From Methanobacterium sp. (GTDB lineage: Archaea; Methanobacteriota; Methanobacteria; Methanobacteriales; Methanobacteriaceae), in the NCBI GenBank assembly GCA_015661405.1, contig JACWMK010000004.1, forward strand, positions 12,334-76,333: a stretch of 64,000 bases of DNA, read 5' to 3'. Below the pieces are notes generated by a model. It did not search any database. It was not told the origin of the DNA and saw only the letters and a program-made list of their open reading frames with translations. The stretch's first letter is position 1. Every line of letters starts with the position of its first letter. The position numbers and the translations under genes were made by a program. This document shows positions 49,165 through 57,472 of this stretch, in pieces.

Positions 49165-50237
49165 GGAAGATTCCCTCCATTATTGTTTACACTTACTTCC
49201 CGAATCTTATTCATAATACTATCCACATCCATGAGGGTACCCCCCATACGATTCACCAGTTCAACATTACGTTTACAGTTTATTGCAAGTATAATATCCT
49301 CAATCATTTGTCCATTACTCATTTCTACAGATATGAAACTACATTCTAGTTTTTCTGCTATTCTTTTGAGATTGTCAGATGGAAATGGAAATAATGTTTT
49401 CAGCCGGAAAAGCCCAGTTTTAATACCCTCATCTCTTGCAAGATCTACTGCGGATCGAGCTATTCTACTACTTATCCCATAGGCTACTAGGATTATCTCT
49501 GCATCCTCGACCAAATATTCTTCAAAATCAACTTCATTCTTCTTTATATCATCATATTTCTTCTGGAGTTTATAATTGAAATTTTCTAATTGCTCAAAGT
49601 TAAGGAATATTGATGTAACTAGATTGTTTTTTGTCTCTAATGTTCCACATACGGCCCAAGTTACATCTATTTTGGGCTGTACTGATTCTATTGGAAATTT
49701 GAGGGGTTCAACCATTTGACCCAACACACCATCAGCCAATATAACTACCGGGTTACGATATTTTTCTGCTAATTCAAATGCTTTAATGGTGAAATCGCAC
49801 ATTTCCTGTACTGAATTAGGTGCTAAGACGATGTTACGGTAGTTACCATGTCCTCCTCCTTTCACCATTTGTGTGTAGTCTGATTGTTCTGGTCCAATGT
49901 TGCCTAATCCGGGTCCAGCCCGCATAATATCTACCACGACACAGGGGAGTTCTGCACCGGCTAAAAATGATATTCCTTCTTGTTTAAGACTTATCCCTGG
50001 CCCAGATGATGCTGTCATTACTCTGTGACCTGCGGCAGATGCACCGTATACCATGTTTATTGCAGCTTCCTCTGATTCGGCCTGTACAAATTTTCTACCC
50101 ACAATAGGGAAGTATTTTGAGGCTTCGTGGAGTATTTCAGTAGCAGGAGTAATCGGATACCCAAAGTAACAGTCACAGCCAGCATACATGGCACCTATTA
50201 TAATTGCTGTGTTTCCTTTAATCAATTGAGTTGCCAT
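49161..50237 (-). CDS. vorB: 2-ketoisovalerate:ferredoxin oxidoreductase, alpha subunit (VorB)
   Basis: Alpha subunit of the same enzyme: MATQLIKGNTAIIIGAMYAG followed by CDCYFGYPITPATEIL, then TASSGPGISLKQEGISFLAG and, in the C-terminal half, FISVEMSNGQMIEDI. About 358 residues. An in-frame TTG at 50255 would extend the protein, but GGAGG overlaps it and serves the ATG at 50237 with 11 nt spacing. It resembles korA of the kor operon (same family) but clearly belongs with the ferredoxin and beta-gamma fusion around it. Confidence 0.92.
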   Translation of the reverse strand: MATQLIKGNTAIIIGAMYAGCDCYFGYPITPATEILHEASKYFPIVGRKFVQAESEEAAINMVYGASAAGHRVMTASSGPGISLKQEGISFLAGAELPCVVVDIMRAGPGLGNIGPEQSDYTQMVKGGGHGNYRNIVLAPNSVQEMCDFTIKAFELAEKYRNPVVILADGVLGQMVEPLKFPIESVQPKIDVTWAVCGTLETKNNLVTSIFLNFEQLENFNYKLQKKYDDIKKNEVDFEEYLVEDAEIILVAYGISSRIARSAVDLARDEGIKTGLFRLKTLFPFPSDNLKRIAEKLECSFISVEMSNGQMIEDIILAINCKRNVELVNRMGGTLMDVDSIMNKIREVSVNNNGGNLP

Positions 50238-50301
50238 ATCAAATTTTTCCTCCAATTAATATTCATAATAATAAAATTTCAGAATTTCATTCTTTAACCA
50301 A

Positions 50302-50571
50302 TTATTTTCTACCTTGTTTTCTTTTTCTAGGTATATGAACTTCAATGGCTAATGGTTCGGGACAAGTATAATAACAGTCCCCGCACCCTATACATCCTTC
50401 TCCATCATAGACAGCATAGTGGTATCCTCGCGGATTTATATCATTACCTATCTTTAGAACACTTTTTTTACAGGTTAACACACATCTTTCACAAGCTTTA
50501 CATTCTAAAGTGTTAATTAATGGATAAGGATTTTTCCTTTTCATGTTTTCAGACATAATATTCATCTTCAT
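50302..50571 (-). CDS. vorC: 2-ketoisovalerate:ferredoxin oxidoreductase, ferredoxin subunit (VorC)
   Basis: Two-cluster ferredoxin-like subunit: CKACERCVLTCKKS (about residues 24-37) and CIGCGDCYYTCPEP (about 60-73), then a basic tail IPRKRKQGRK. The first motif ends in C-K instead of the usual C-P. 89 residues, but several in-frame ATGs (residues 3, 6 and 10) make the exact start uncertain. First of vorCBA; 126 bp after the acyl-CoA synthetase. Confidence 0.9.
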   Translation of the reverse strand: MKMNIMSENMKRKNPYPLINTLECKACERCVLTCKKSVLKIGNDINPRGYHYAVYDGEGCIGCGDCYYTCPEPLAIEVHIPRKRKQGRK

Positions 50572-50697
50572 TTTTTGAGAATTAAATTTATTTATAGAAG
50601 AAAAAATTCAAATTTTTTTTTAAAAAAATTAAATTTTATAAAATTAATTTTCAAATTTAAAAATAAAAAAATTATTAATAGAAAAAAATAAGAGAAT

Positions 50698-52371
50698 TTA
50701 AACTTGTTTTTCCTGATCTTTAGTTCTAATTTCTATTCTCCTTATTTTACCACTTATTGTTTTAGGAAGTTCATCAACGAATTCAATAATTCTTGGATAT
50801 TTATAAGGGGCAGTTACCTGTTTAACATGGTTTTGAATCTCTAATTTCAATTCTTCTGATGGTTCATAGCCTTTCGCGAGCACTATTGTAGCTTTTACTA
50901 CTTGCCCACGTATGGGATGTGGAGTGCCAGTTATAGCACATTCTAGAACTGCAGGGTGAGATATAACTGCACTTTCCACCTCAAATGGACCTATCCTATA
51001 ACCAGAACTTTTAATAATATCATCATTTCTCCCCACAAACCATAAGTAACCATCTTCATCCATCCATGCAGTATCTCCAGTGTGGAAGTAACCTTGATAC
51101 CATACTTCATCTGTTTTTCTCTGATCACCGTAATATCCACTGAAAAGACCCGGAGGTTTACCATTTATGGTTTTTATAACGATTTCTCCTTCCTCACCCA
51201 CATCACATATCCCACCATCTTTATCCATTAATTCTATAAAATATCCTGGTGAAGGTTTACCCATGGATCCAGGTCTGGGTTTCATCCAAGGGAAATTAGC
51301 AACAGATACAACACTTTCTGTTTGACCAAATCCTTCCATCAACTTTAAACCAGTGAATTCATAAAATTTATTATATACTTCCGGGTTTAAAGGTTCTCCT
51401 GCGGTTACAGCATATTTAAGAGTTGAAAAGTCGTATTGTGAAAGATCCTCTTTTATCAAAAATCTATAAATTGTTGGTGGAGCGCAGAATGTTGTAACAC
51501 CATATTTAGATGCTTTCTCAAGCATACGGACTGCATCAAATCGCTCATAATCATAAACAAACACACTACTTCCTGCAATCCACTGCCCATAAATTTGACC
51601 CCACATAGCTTTAGCCCATCCAGTGTCAGCAACAGTATAATGTAATCCATCTTCCATCACATTCTGCCAATACTTGGCTGTTATGATATGACCCAATGGA
51701 TAAGTGCAATCATGTTGCACCATTTTAGGAAGTCCTGTGGTGCCTGATGAAAAATAAACAAATATTGGCTCATCATTTTCCAAATTTAATTTGGGAGGTT
51801 CAAATTCAGAGGATACTTTTTGGATTTCTTCACGGAAATTAAGCCATCCTTCCCTATTTTCATCGCCTACGAACACTTTGATAAGATTTACACCATTTAA
51901 CTGATCCTGTGCTTCATCAAAGTATTCAGGAACATCATCTTCACTAATACAAACCACCATCTTGATCCCTGCCTTTTCTACACGGTATACTATATCTTTC
52001 GTTTTAAGCATATGAGTAGCAGGAATTGTTATAGCTCCTATTTTATGCAAGGCTAATATGCAGAACCAGAATTCATAACGACTTTTTAAGGTAAGCATTA
52101 CCCTGTCACCCTTATTTATTCCAGATTCTAAGAAAAATTTAGCTGTTTTATCACTATAATCTTTGAGTTCTTTAAAAGTTATAATTTTTTCTTCATCATC
52201 ATCATTGCACCACACTATGGCTATTTTATCTGGATATTCCTTTGCGTATTCATCCACCACATTGTAAGCGAAATTAAAGTTTTCAGGAACTTTAATGATG
52301 AAATTTTCTTTAAATTCATTATATGATTTAAATTCTATCTGATTAACAAAGTTGTTGAGTAAAGATGACAT
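50698..52371 (-). CDS. AMP-forming acyl-CoA synthetase (ACSM-like)
   Basis: Adenylate-forming ligase: carboxylate + ATP + CoA to acyl-CoA + AMP. Phosphate loop YFSSGTTGLPKMVQHD (about residues 209-224), GFGQTESV (about 345-352), GWFHTGD-like YQGYFHTGDTAWMDEDG, hinge FVGRNDDIIKSSGYRIGPFEVES (given in part: GRNDDIIKSSGYRIGPFEVE), and the catalytic Lys in PKTISGKIRR near the C-terminus. 557 residues, normal. The overall look is of the medium/short-chain ACSM and acetyl-CoA-synthetase relatives; the substrate is unknown. It sits between an XRE-cupin regulator and vorCBA, so a short or branched acid feeding VOR is the reasonable guess. Confidence 0.88.
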   Translation of the reverse strand: MSSLLNNFVNQIEFKSYNEFKENFIIKVPENFNFAYNVVDEYAKEYPDKIAIVWCNDDDEEKIITFKELKDYSDKTAKFFLESGINKGDRVMLTLKSRYEFWFCILALHKIGAITIPATHMLKTKDIVYRVEKAGIKMVVCISEDDVPEYFDEAQDQLNGVNLIKVFVGDENREGWLNFREEIQKVSSEFEPPKLNLENDEPIFVYFSSGTTGLPKMVQHDCTYPLGHIITAKYWQNVMEDGLHYTVADTGWAKAMWGQIYGQWIAGSSVFVYDYERFDAVRMLEKASKYGVTTFCAPPTIYRFLIKEDLSQYDFSTLKYAVTAGEPLNPEVYNKFYEFTGLKLMEGFGQTESVVSVANFPWMKPRPGSMGKPSPGYFIELMDKDGGICDVGEEGEIVIKTINGKPPGLFSGYYGDQRKTDEVWYQGYFHTGDTAWMDEDGYLWFVGRNDDIIKSSGYRIGPFEVESAVISHPAVLECAITGTPHPIRGQVVKATIVLAKGYEPSEELKLEIQNHVKQVTAPYKYPRIIEFVDELPKTISGKIRRIEIRTKDQEKQV

Positions 52372-52486
52372 AATTTTACTCCTTATTTTTATTTTATAAA
52401 TCTAATTTTTCTATTTAAATTTTAATAGAAGAAATATTATGAACTTTCAATAATTAATTTAATTAGACAATTATTTTCAATCGATT

Positions 52487-53041
52487 TTATAGAATAATGG
52501 CTAAAAATTTAGCTGTTTTATTATCTAAAGCTTTCATGGCATGTCCATATGAAGAATCAAAGAATATAGAATCACCCTTATTTAAAATAATTTCATTATC
52601 ATGGATGTAAAACTTTAAAGAACCTTTTACCACGTAATCAAATTCTTGACCGAGGTGAGAATTAGTATTAGGCTTGTTATTATATTGTTCTGGTTCAACT
52701 GTCACGATGAATGGCTCTGCCTTTTTGTGGATGAATTTTTCAGCCAGATTCTCGTAGTGATACTGTTTCCTTCTTTCAACATTTACTCCCTTATCCTTTC
52801 GAGTTACAGTGAAAATATTCATTCTGGTTTCTTCTCCAGTTAAAAGCAATCCCATATCCACATCCAATTTATGTGCAATTTCATAAAGTATACTGGCTGG
52901 TATGTCAGATGAAGCATCCTCATATCCACTGTAGATATTTAGGGGAATATTTAAATATTCCGCCATTTCCTCTTTGTTAATTCCAGTTAATTCCCTTAAT
53001 TCTGAAATGCGTTGAGCAATTTCTTTCATTTTTTCCTTCAT
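52487..53041 (-). CDS. XRE-family regulator with C-terminal cupin domain
   Basis: DNA-binding helix-turn-helix of the Cro/CI type in residues 7-66 (LRELTGINKEEMAEYLNIPL, then SGYEDASSDIPASILYEIAH), followed by a cupin sensor domain (about 115-184: LGQEFDYVVKGSLKFYIHDN, GDSIFFDSSYGHAMKAL). This architecture is that of many archaeal and bacterial small-molecule regulators. 184 residues. ATG 53041 follows GGTGTAATAA. It precedes the synthetase and vor genes on the same strand with a 115-bp gap, and is divergent from the histidine kinase; probably it controls the synthetase/vor operon. Confidence 0.88.
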   Translation of the reverse strand: MKEKMKEIAQRISELRELTGINKEEMAEYLNIPLNIYSGYEDASSDIPASILYEIAHKLDVDMGLLLTGEETRMNIFTVTRKDKGVNVERRKQYHYENLAEKFIHKKAEPFIVTVEPEQYNNKPNTNSHLGQEFDYVVKGSLKFYIHDNEIILNKGDSIFFDSSYGHAMKALDNKTAKFLAIIL

Positions 53042-53356
53042 TTATTACACCAATATGGTTTTTAAGTTAAAAAATTAAAAATTAAAAATTATTATTTATA
53101 TATATATATAATATTTTCTTTATGGATTAGTTTAAAAATAATCTAATATATATAATGATTGTTAATGATAAATTTTTTGAAATTATTTTAATATATATTT
53201 CTAAATATATAATAATTTATACTAACAAGATAGATATTATTAGTAGAAAAAAATATATCTCGAATCCAGAAAGAATTATAATAAAATAGTAGCAATTATT
53301 TTCTATAACTTTTTAACCTAATTTTCAGAATAAAATATTCTGAATGGAAGATTTTC
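53042..53356 (+). promoter_or_regulatory. Divergent promoter region between XRE-cupin gene and histidine kinase
   Basis: 315 bp of very AT-rich DNA with an alternating TATATATATATATA tract at about 53095-53112 and several further TATA-like boxes on both strands. It must hold the promoters for both divergent genes. No clear dyad operator is visible among the AT runs. Confidence 0.45.
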
Positions 53357-54238
53357 ATGAACATTTATGCATTAACTTCTCTTTTAGCAGCAGTAATATG
53401 CGTGTTTATAGGTAATTTTATTTATTATAAAAATCCAGAAAATTATTTAAACAAATTAGTAGCTATCCTATCGATCTTAGTAGCTTTTTTAGCCTTCATT
53501 GAATTTGGATATCGTCAAGCAGAAACTATTAATACTGCCGTATTCTGGTTGAAGTTAAGCACTTTATGGCCTTTTGTACCCTCAATTTTAATAAATATAT
53601 CTTTAGTATTTACTGATAAAAAAGAATTACTTAAACATAAATTAACTTATTTTCTAATTTATACACCAGCAATTATTATTTCAGTTGTGGGATTATTAAC
53701 CTATTCTGGGGCGGTTCATGAATATTGGGGCTGGACCTATGTTTTATATCCAATAACACCATTCTTCGCTATGTTAAGTATTTGGAGTATTTTTGGAGGT
53801 TTATTAACTTCTTTGATTATCTTAACCTATTATCTGAATGCAAAAGAAGAATTAGAGAAAAAACAAACTAAATACATTTTTTTAGGCCTCTTTGCCCCAT
53901 TAATATTTAGTATAATGACTGATCTGATCTTGCCATTATCATCTATACGAATTCCAGAGTTAACAATGACCAGCATCACCGTTGGTCTGATATTTATCGT
54001 TTATGGTATATGGAGATATCGCTTCCCAATATTAACTCCAGCTATGGCAGCAGATAAAATAATATCAACCATGTCTAATTTTCTAATCATATTAAACATC
54101 CGAAGAAAGATCTTACTAGTTAATCAAAGTGCATTAAATTTACTAAAGTACAGTAAAGAGGATTTAATAGGAAAGAATTCAGAATTCATCTTCAACACAG
54201 GAAAATGGAAGATGAAATTTTTCAGAATGTTAATCTAA
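53357..54238 (+). CDS. Membrane histidine kinase, N-terminal part (frameshifted)
   Basis: N-terminal 7-TM sensor module: about seven hydrophobic helices in residues 1-225 (for example YALTSLLAAVICVFIGNFIYY, ending about FIVYGIWRYRFPILTPAMAA), followed by the beginning of a PAS domain (NFLIILNIRRKILLVNQSAL). The frame stops at 54236-54238 after GKNSEFIFNTGK, in the middle of that PAS domain; the rest continues in another frame from about 54205. TGGAAGATTTTC precedes ATG 53357. The two parts were clearly one gene; see the C-terminal part. Confidence 0.8.
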   Translation: MNIYALTSLLAAVICVFIGNFIYYKNPENYLNKLVAILSILVAFLAFIEFGYRQAETINTAVFWLKLSTLWPFVPSILINISLVFTDKKELLKHKLTYFLIYTPAIIISVVGLLTYSGAVHEYWGWTYVLYPITPFFAMLSIWSIFGGLLTSLIILTYYLNAKEELEKKQTKYIFLGLFAPLIFSIMTDLILPLSSIRIPELTMTSITVGLIFIVYGIWRYRFPILTPAMAADKIISTMSNFLIILNIRRKILLVNQSALNLLKYSKEDLIGKNSEFIFNTGKWKMKFFRMLI

Positions 54239-55398
54239 ATGAAATTGGAAGTATTAAAACCTTTGAAACTGCACTAAAAACCAAAAAAAATGAATTCGTC
54301 CCTGTTTTAATGTCTTTATCCCTAATTAAAATTAGCGAAAAAGAACCTTTAGGTGTAGTATGTATCGGAAGCGATCTTACAAAAGAAAAGGAAATAAAGA
54401 AAGCATTAGAAAAATCAGAGAGACTTTACTCAACATTGGTTAAAACAGACCCAGATTCCATTATCACCACAGATCTATATGGAAAAATCCTTTACGCATC
54501 CCAACACACACTGCAGTTGTACGGTTACGAAGATTCCACTGAATTGATAGGGAAAAGTGTCTTTAATTTAATAATTCCAGACTGTCAGAAAAAAGTAAAA
54601 AATGATCTTAAAAAAACTCTTCAAGAGGATATCTTAAGAAATTTAGAATATAAATTAATAAAGAAGAATGGAATTCAATTCATAGGAGAGTGGAATACTG
54701 CTGTAATTAGAGATTTACAAGAAAATTCTGTTGCATTCTTGATCACTACTAGAGATATAACTCATCATAAAAACATTGAAAAAAAGATGCAGATATCAAT
54801 ACAAGAGAAAGATGTTTTATTAAAGGAAATACATCATCGAGTTAAAAATAATCTTCAAATAATATCAAGCCTCCTCAATCTCCAATCAATGTATATAACA
54901 GATGAAGAAGCTTTGGATGTTTTTAAAGAAAGTCAGAATCGTGTGAAATCTATGGCTATTGTGCATGAGAAACTTTATCAATCCGGAAATTTTGCTGAAA
55001 TTAACTTTTCAGAATACTTAAGAAACTTGGCATCCAGCATTTACAGTTCTTATGGAGTCGATATGAGCACTGTAAAATTGAAAATAAATGCAGATAATAT
55101 ATTCCTAGACATAAATAATGCTATTCCCTGTGGTCTTATGATTAACGAATTATTAACTAATGCTATAAAGCACGCCTTCCCCAATGGAAGATTAGGGGAA
55201 ATAAGCATAGATTTCCATAAAAAAAATGATAAATATATTTTAACATTGCAAGATAATGGTATAGGCCTTCCAGATGACTTAAATCTTGAGAAAACTAAAT
55301 CATTAGGCTTAAGATTAATAAACAGTTTAGTATCACAATTAAATGGAAAACTTGAAGTTACATTAAATAATGGAACTAGTTTCAAAATCACATTTTGA
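54205..55398 (+). CDS. Membrane histidine kinase, C-terminal part (PAS-PAS-HisKA_2-HATPase)
   Basis: Continues the first PAS domain (ALKTKKNEFVPVLMSLS and VCIGSDLTKEKEIKKALE), then a second full PAS/PAC (LVKTDPDSIITTDLYGKILY to LITTRDITHHKNIEKK, about 75-190), then the HisKA_2-type phosphoacceptor region IHHRVKNNLQIISSLLNLQS (His about 209-210) and the ATPase domain with N box MINELLTNAIKHAF and G box DNGIGLPDD. No receiver domain follows. It has no ribosome site of its own at 54205 and overlaps the preceding frame by 34 bp. One missing base near 54196-54216 would join both parts. Confidence 0.8.
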   Translation: MEDEIFQNVNLNEIGSIKTFETALKTKKNEFVPVLMSLSLIKISEKEPLGVVCIGSDLTKEKEIKKALEKSERLYSTLVKTDPDSIITTDLYGKILYASQHTLQLYGYEDSTELIGKSVFNLIIPDCQKKVKNDLKKTLQEDILRNLEYKLIKKNGIQFIGEWNTAVIRDLQENSVAFLITTRDITHHKNIEKKMQISIQEKDVLLKEIHHRVKNNLQIISSLLNLQSMYITDEEALDVFKESQNRVKSMAIVHEKLYQSGNFAEINFSEYLRNLASSIYSSYGVDMSTVKLKINADNIFLDINNAIPCGLMINELLTNAIKHAFPNGRLGEISIDFHKKNDKYILTLQDNGIGLPDDLNLEKTKSLGLRLINSLVSQLNGKLEVTLNNGTSFKITF

Positions 55399-55540
55399 AA
55401 GTAGTAAAATAATTTTTAACCCATGGGATCAATTCTAAGAATTTTTTTAATAAATCTGATTTACCAATCTAATAATCTAAATAATCAATTATTGGAAATA
55501 ATATTAAACTGAATATTCGTGGAGGGATTTAAAACTGGAT

Positions 55541-56023
55541 TTGAAAATTATAATCGTCAAATTATTGTCTCCAGAAGGTTGTAACCTGATACTGGGACAA
55601 AGTCATTTTATAAAAACAGTAGAAGATCTTCATGAGGCCATTTATAACACTGTTCCCCAAGCAAAGTTTGGTATAGCCTTTGCTGAAGCATCAGGTGAAT
55701 GTTTAGTGAGATCTACAGGTAATAATAAGGAATTAAAGGAATTAGCATCTCAAAAAATATTGGAGTTAGCCTGTGGTCATTCTTTCCTAATATTTCTTAA
55801 AAATGCATATCCTATAAATATCACTCAACGCATAAAAAGCGTTCCTGAAATTGTAAATTTGTATTGCGTTACTGGAAATCCGGTTGAAGTGATAATTGCG
55901 GAGACTATGCAAGGTAGGGGAATAATAGGAGTAATTGATGGATCAAGTCCTAAGCAAATTGAATCTGAAAATGATGTTATCGATCGGGAAAAATTTCTTA
56001 GAAATATCGGTTACAAGTTCTAA
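55541..56023 (+). CDS. Adenosine-specific kinase-like protein (DUF355)
   Basis: 160-residue protein of the small archaeal/bacterial family annotated as adenosine-specific kinase (PF04008 type). Typical text: LILGQSHFIKTVEDLHEAIY (about residues 16-35), KFGIAFAEASGECLVRSTGN (about 42-61), GHSFLIFL and VYCVTG-like LYCVTGNPVEVIIAET near the end with GRGIIGVIDG. The physiological role is unclear. Start: TTG 55541 is 15 nt from GGAGG (55521-55525), whereas CTG at 55535 has ideal 9-nt spacing and would add two residues as seen in relatives. Confidence 0.82.
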   Translation: MKIIIVKLLSPEGCNLILGQSHFIKTVEDLHEAIYNTVPQAKFGIAFAEASGECLVRSTGNNKELKELASQKILELACGHSFLIFLKNAYPINITQRIKSVPEIVNLYCVTGNPVEVIIAETMQGRGIIGVIDGSSPKQIESENDVIDREKFLRNIGYKF

Positions 56024-56150
56024 AGCATTGAAAAATATTATTTGGTTAAAAAGAAAAAAATTTTTTTCAAAAAAAATTTATAGCGTAAACAACAAAAATA
56101 GTATTATAAAAAATTTGTATATAAATTAAAAAAATTTAAGAGGTCGTTTT

Positions 56151-56483
56151 ATGGCAGAATCAATTATAAAATTCAGGCGAAGTAGCGGAAGTAAAATGAA
56201 AGATAAAGAATTTCTTGAAGTAAGCGAAAACAATATAAGCTTGCAAAATAGCCGTGAAAATGCTTTGACAATTTCATTTAAATCTTCTGAAAATGAAGTT
56301 AAAGACATTTACCAATTTTTTGACAACTTTGATGAATTAGAGCCAATATTTGTTGATATAGCCAATGCAGGAGATGTAGAATATTATTTCCGCGGCATAT
56401 CACCACTAACTGAATCAACTGGAGGAACTCAACCTCTTCAGAATTTCAGCGTTACACTACAGTTAAGACGAGAATTTCTTTAA
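56151..56483 (+). CDS. Small protein of unknown function
   Basis: 110 residues, no signal peptide, membrane segment or cysteine cluster. It has a basic N-terminus (KFRRSSGSKMKDKE), a middle part typical of a small alpha/beta domain (EVKDIYQFFDNFDELEPIFVD) and the C-terminal strand-like FSVTLQLRREFL. AGAGGT lies 6 nt before ATG 56151, which supports real translation. It sits between the DUF355 gene and the convergent afpA, 13 bp from the end of the latter. I do not recognise a family. Confidence 0.6.
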   Translation: MAESIIKFRRSSGSKMKDKEFLEVSENNISLQNSRENALTISFKSSENEVKDIYQFFDNFDELEPIFVDIANAGDVEYYFRGISPLTESTGGTQPLQNFSVTLQLRREFL

Positions 56484-56496
56484 AACTTCAAAAGCC

Positions 56497-57075
56497 TTAA
56501 TCTACTGAATGAGAGTATTTCTTAAATATAGTGAGAATTTCATCCGGATTTTCGAATACGAATGTATTACGCATGCTTTCCAAATTCCTAACATGATCTG
56601 CATCTTGTTTGGTTATGTTAATATCTAAATTTTCACCATTAGGAAGTTCAGTGGTAACAATTCCCTCTCTAAAATCCGTAGGCATTATATAAATAGGAGT
56701 GGATGTTTTCTGACCCATTATAGCTGCGTTAGTAAGTAGAGTATCTGCTATCCGTAAAGAAATTTTTGCCACAGTATTAGAAGTAGTGGGAGCAATCAGT
56801 AAGAATTCAAACTCTTTAAGTTGTATCTGGCCTGCCAAAAATGGAGCATTAGAATTAATTTCCGTCCAGGTTTTATCAAAGAAAGTTTCTAACATATTAG
56901 AGAGATTATAGTATTTTAAAACTTGATCTCCAGCCTTAGATATATAAACTCTAATATCAAACTCTTCAGCATACTTCTCCTTCATTTCACGCATTATAGT
57001 AACAGTTTCTGCTATTTTCTCACCGCTCCCTGTTATTCCCCATGCAATTTTCCTTCTTTCACCTTTTTTCTTCAT
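56497..57075 (-). CDS. afpA: Archaeoflavoprotein AfpA
   Basis: FMN-binding flavoprotein of the decarboxylase-type fold, thought to pass electrons from ferredoxin or related donors. IAWGITGSGEKIAETV near the N-terminus (residues 9-24), FEFLLIAPTTSNTVAKISL (about 88-106) and PIYIMPTDFREG (about 129-140) are family features. 192 residues, normal. Relatives include archaeal dihydromethanopterin-reductase-like proteins, so the partner is not certain. Divergent from the small zinc protein at 57218. Confidence 0.87.
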   Translation of the reverse strand: MKKKGERRKIAWGITGSGEKIAETVTIMREMKEKYAEEFDIRVYISKAGDQVLKYYNLSNMLETFFDKTWTEINSNAPFLAGQIQLKEFEFLLIAPTTSNTVAKISLRIADTLLTNAAIMGQKTSTPIYIMPTDFREGIVTTELPNGENLDINITKQDADHVRNLESMRNTFVFENPDEILTIFKKYSHSVD

Positions 57076-57217
57076 AGTTAAAACTATTTGTTTCTAATTC
57101 ATAAAAATATTTTTTTTTTAAAAATAAAATAATATTTCTGTAAAATATTCTGAATATTTAAAAAAAAATAACATATCTTAAATAATTTAAAATATTTAAA
57201 TTATTATTAAGATAGAG

Positions 57218-57436
57218 GTGTTTAAAATAAGCCCCGAGAAAAACTCAGTAATCAATTCAAAAAAAATAGTTAGTGAAGTTGAAACAAAAGAAATTATCAA
57301 AAGAGAAAAAGTTGAAATTTGCTACTTTTGCCATAAAAAATTTGACATGAATAAAGATGATTTAAGTCACTACAAATATGGTAAATATCCCATGTGCGAC
57401 TACTGTTCACAGTTTTACGGATTTTATTCAGACTGA
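57218..57436 (+). CDS. Small zinc-ribbon-like protein
   Basis: 72 residues with a CX2C pair (CYFC at about 38-41) and a second CX2C (CDYC at about 60-63), a spacing fit for one bound zinc. The N-terminal third is charged and probably disordered. The start is unclear: GTG 57218 overlaps the AGAGGTG that would serve as ribosome site for ATA at 57227, or the GTG could be leaderless, since a TTTAAATTA-type TATA box lies about 25 bp upstream near 57193. No function is known. Confidence 0.6.
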   Translation: MFKISPEKNSVINSKKIVSEVETKEIIKREKVEICYFCHKKFDMNKDDLSHYKYGKYPMCDYCSQFYGFYSD

Positions 57437-57472
57437 GTCATATAAAGAAGGAGAAGTTTTTTAATAAATTTT

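Noticed and set aside
54190..54240. Programmed -1 frameshift as explanation of the split kinase
   Set aside because: No X XXY YYZ slippery heptamer in the right frame and no strong downstream structure was visible; a simple one-base deletion is more economical.
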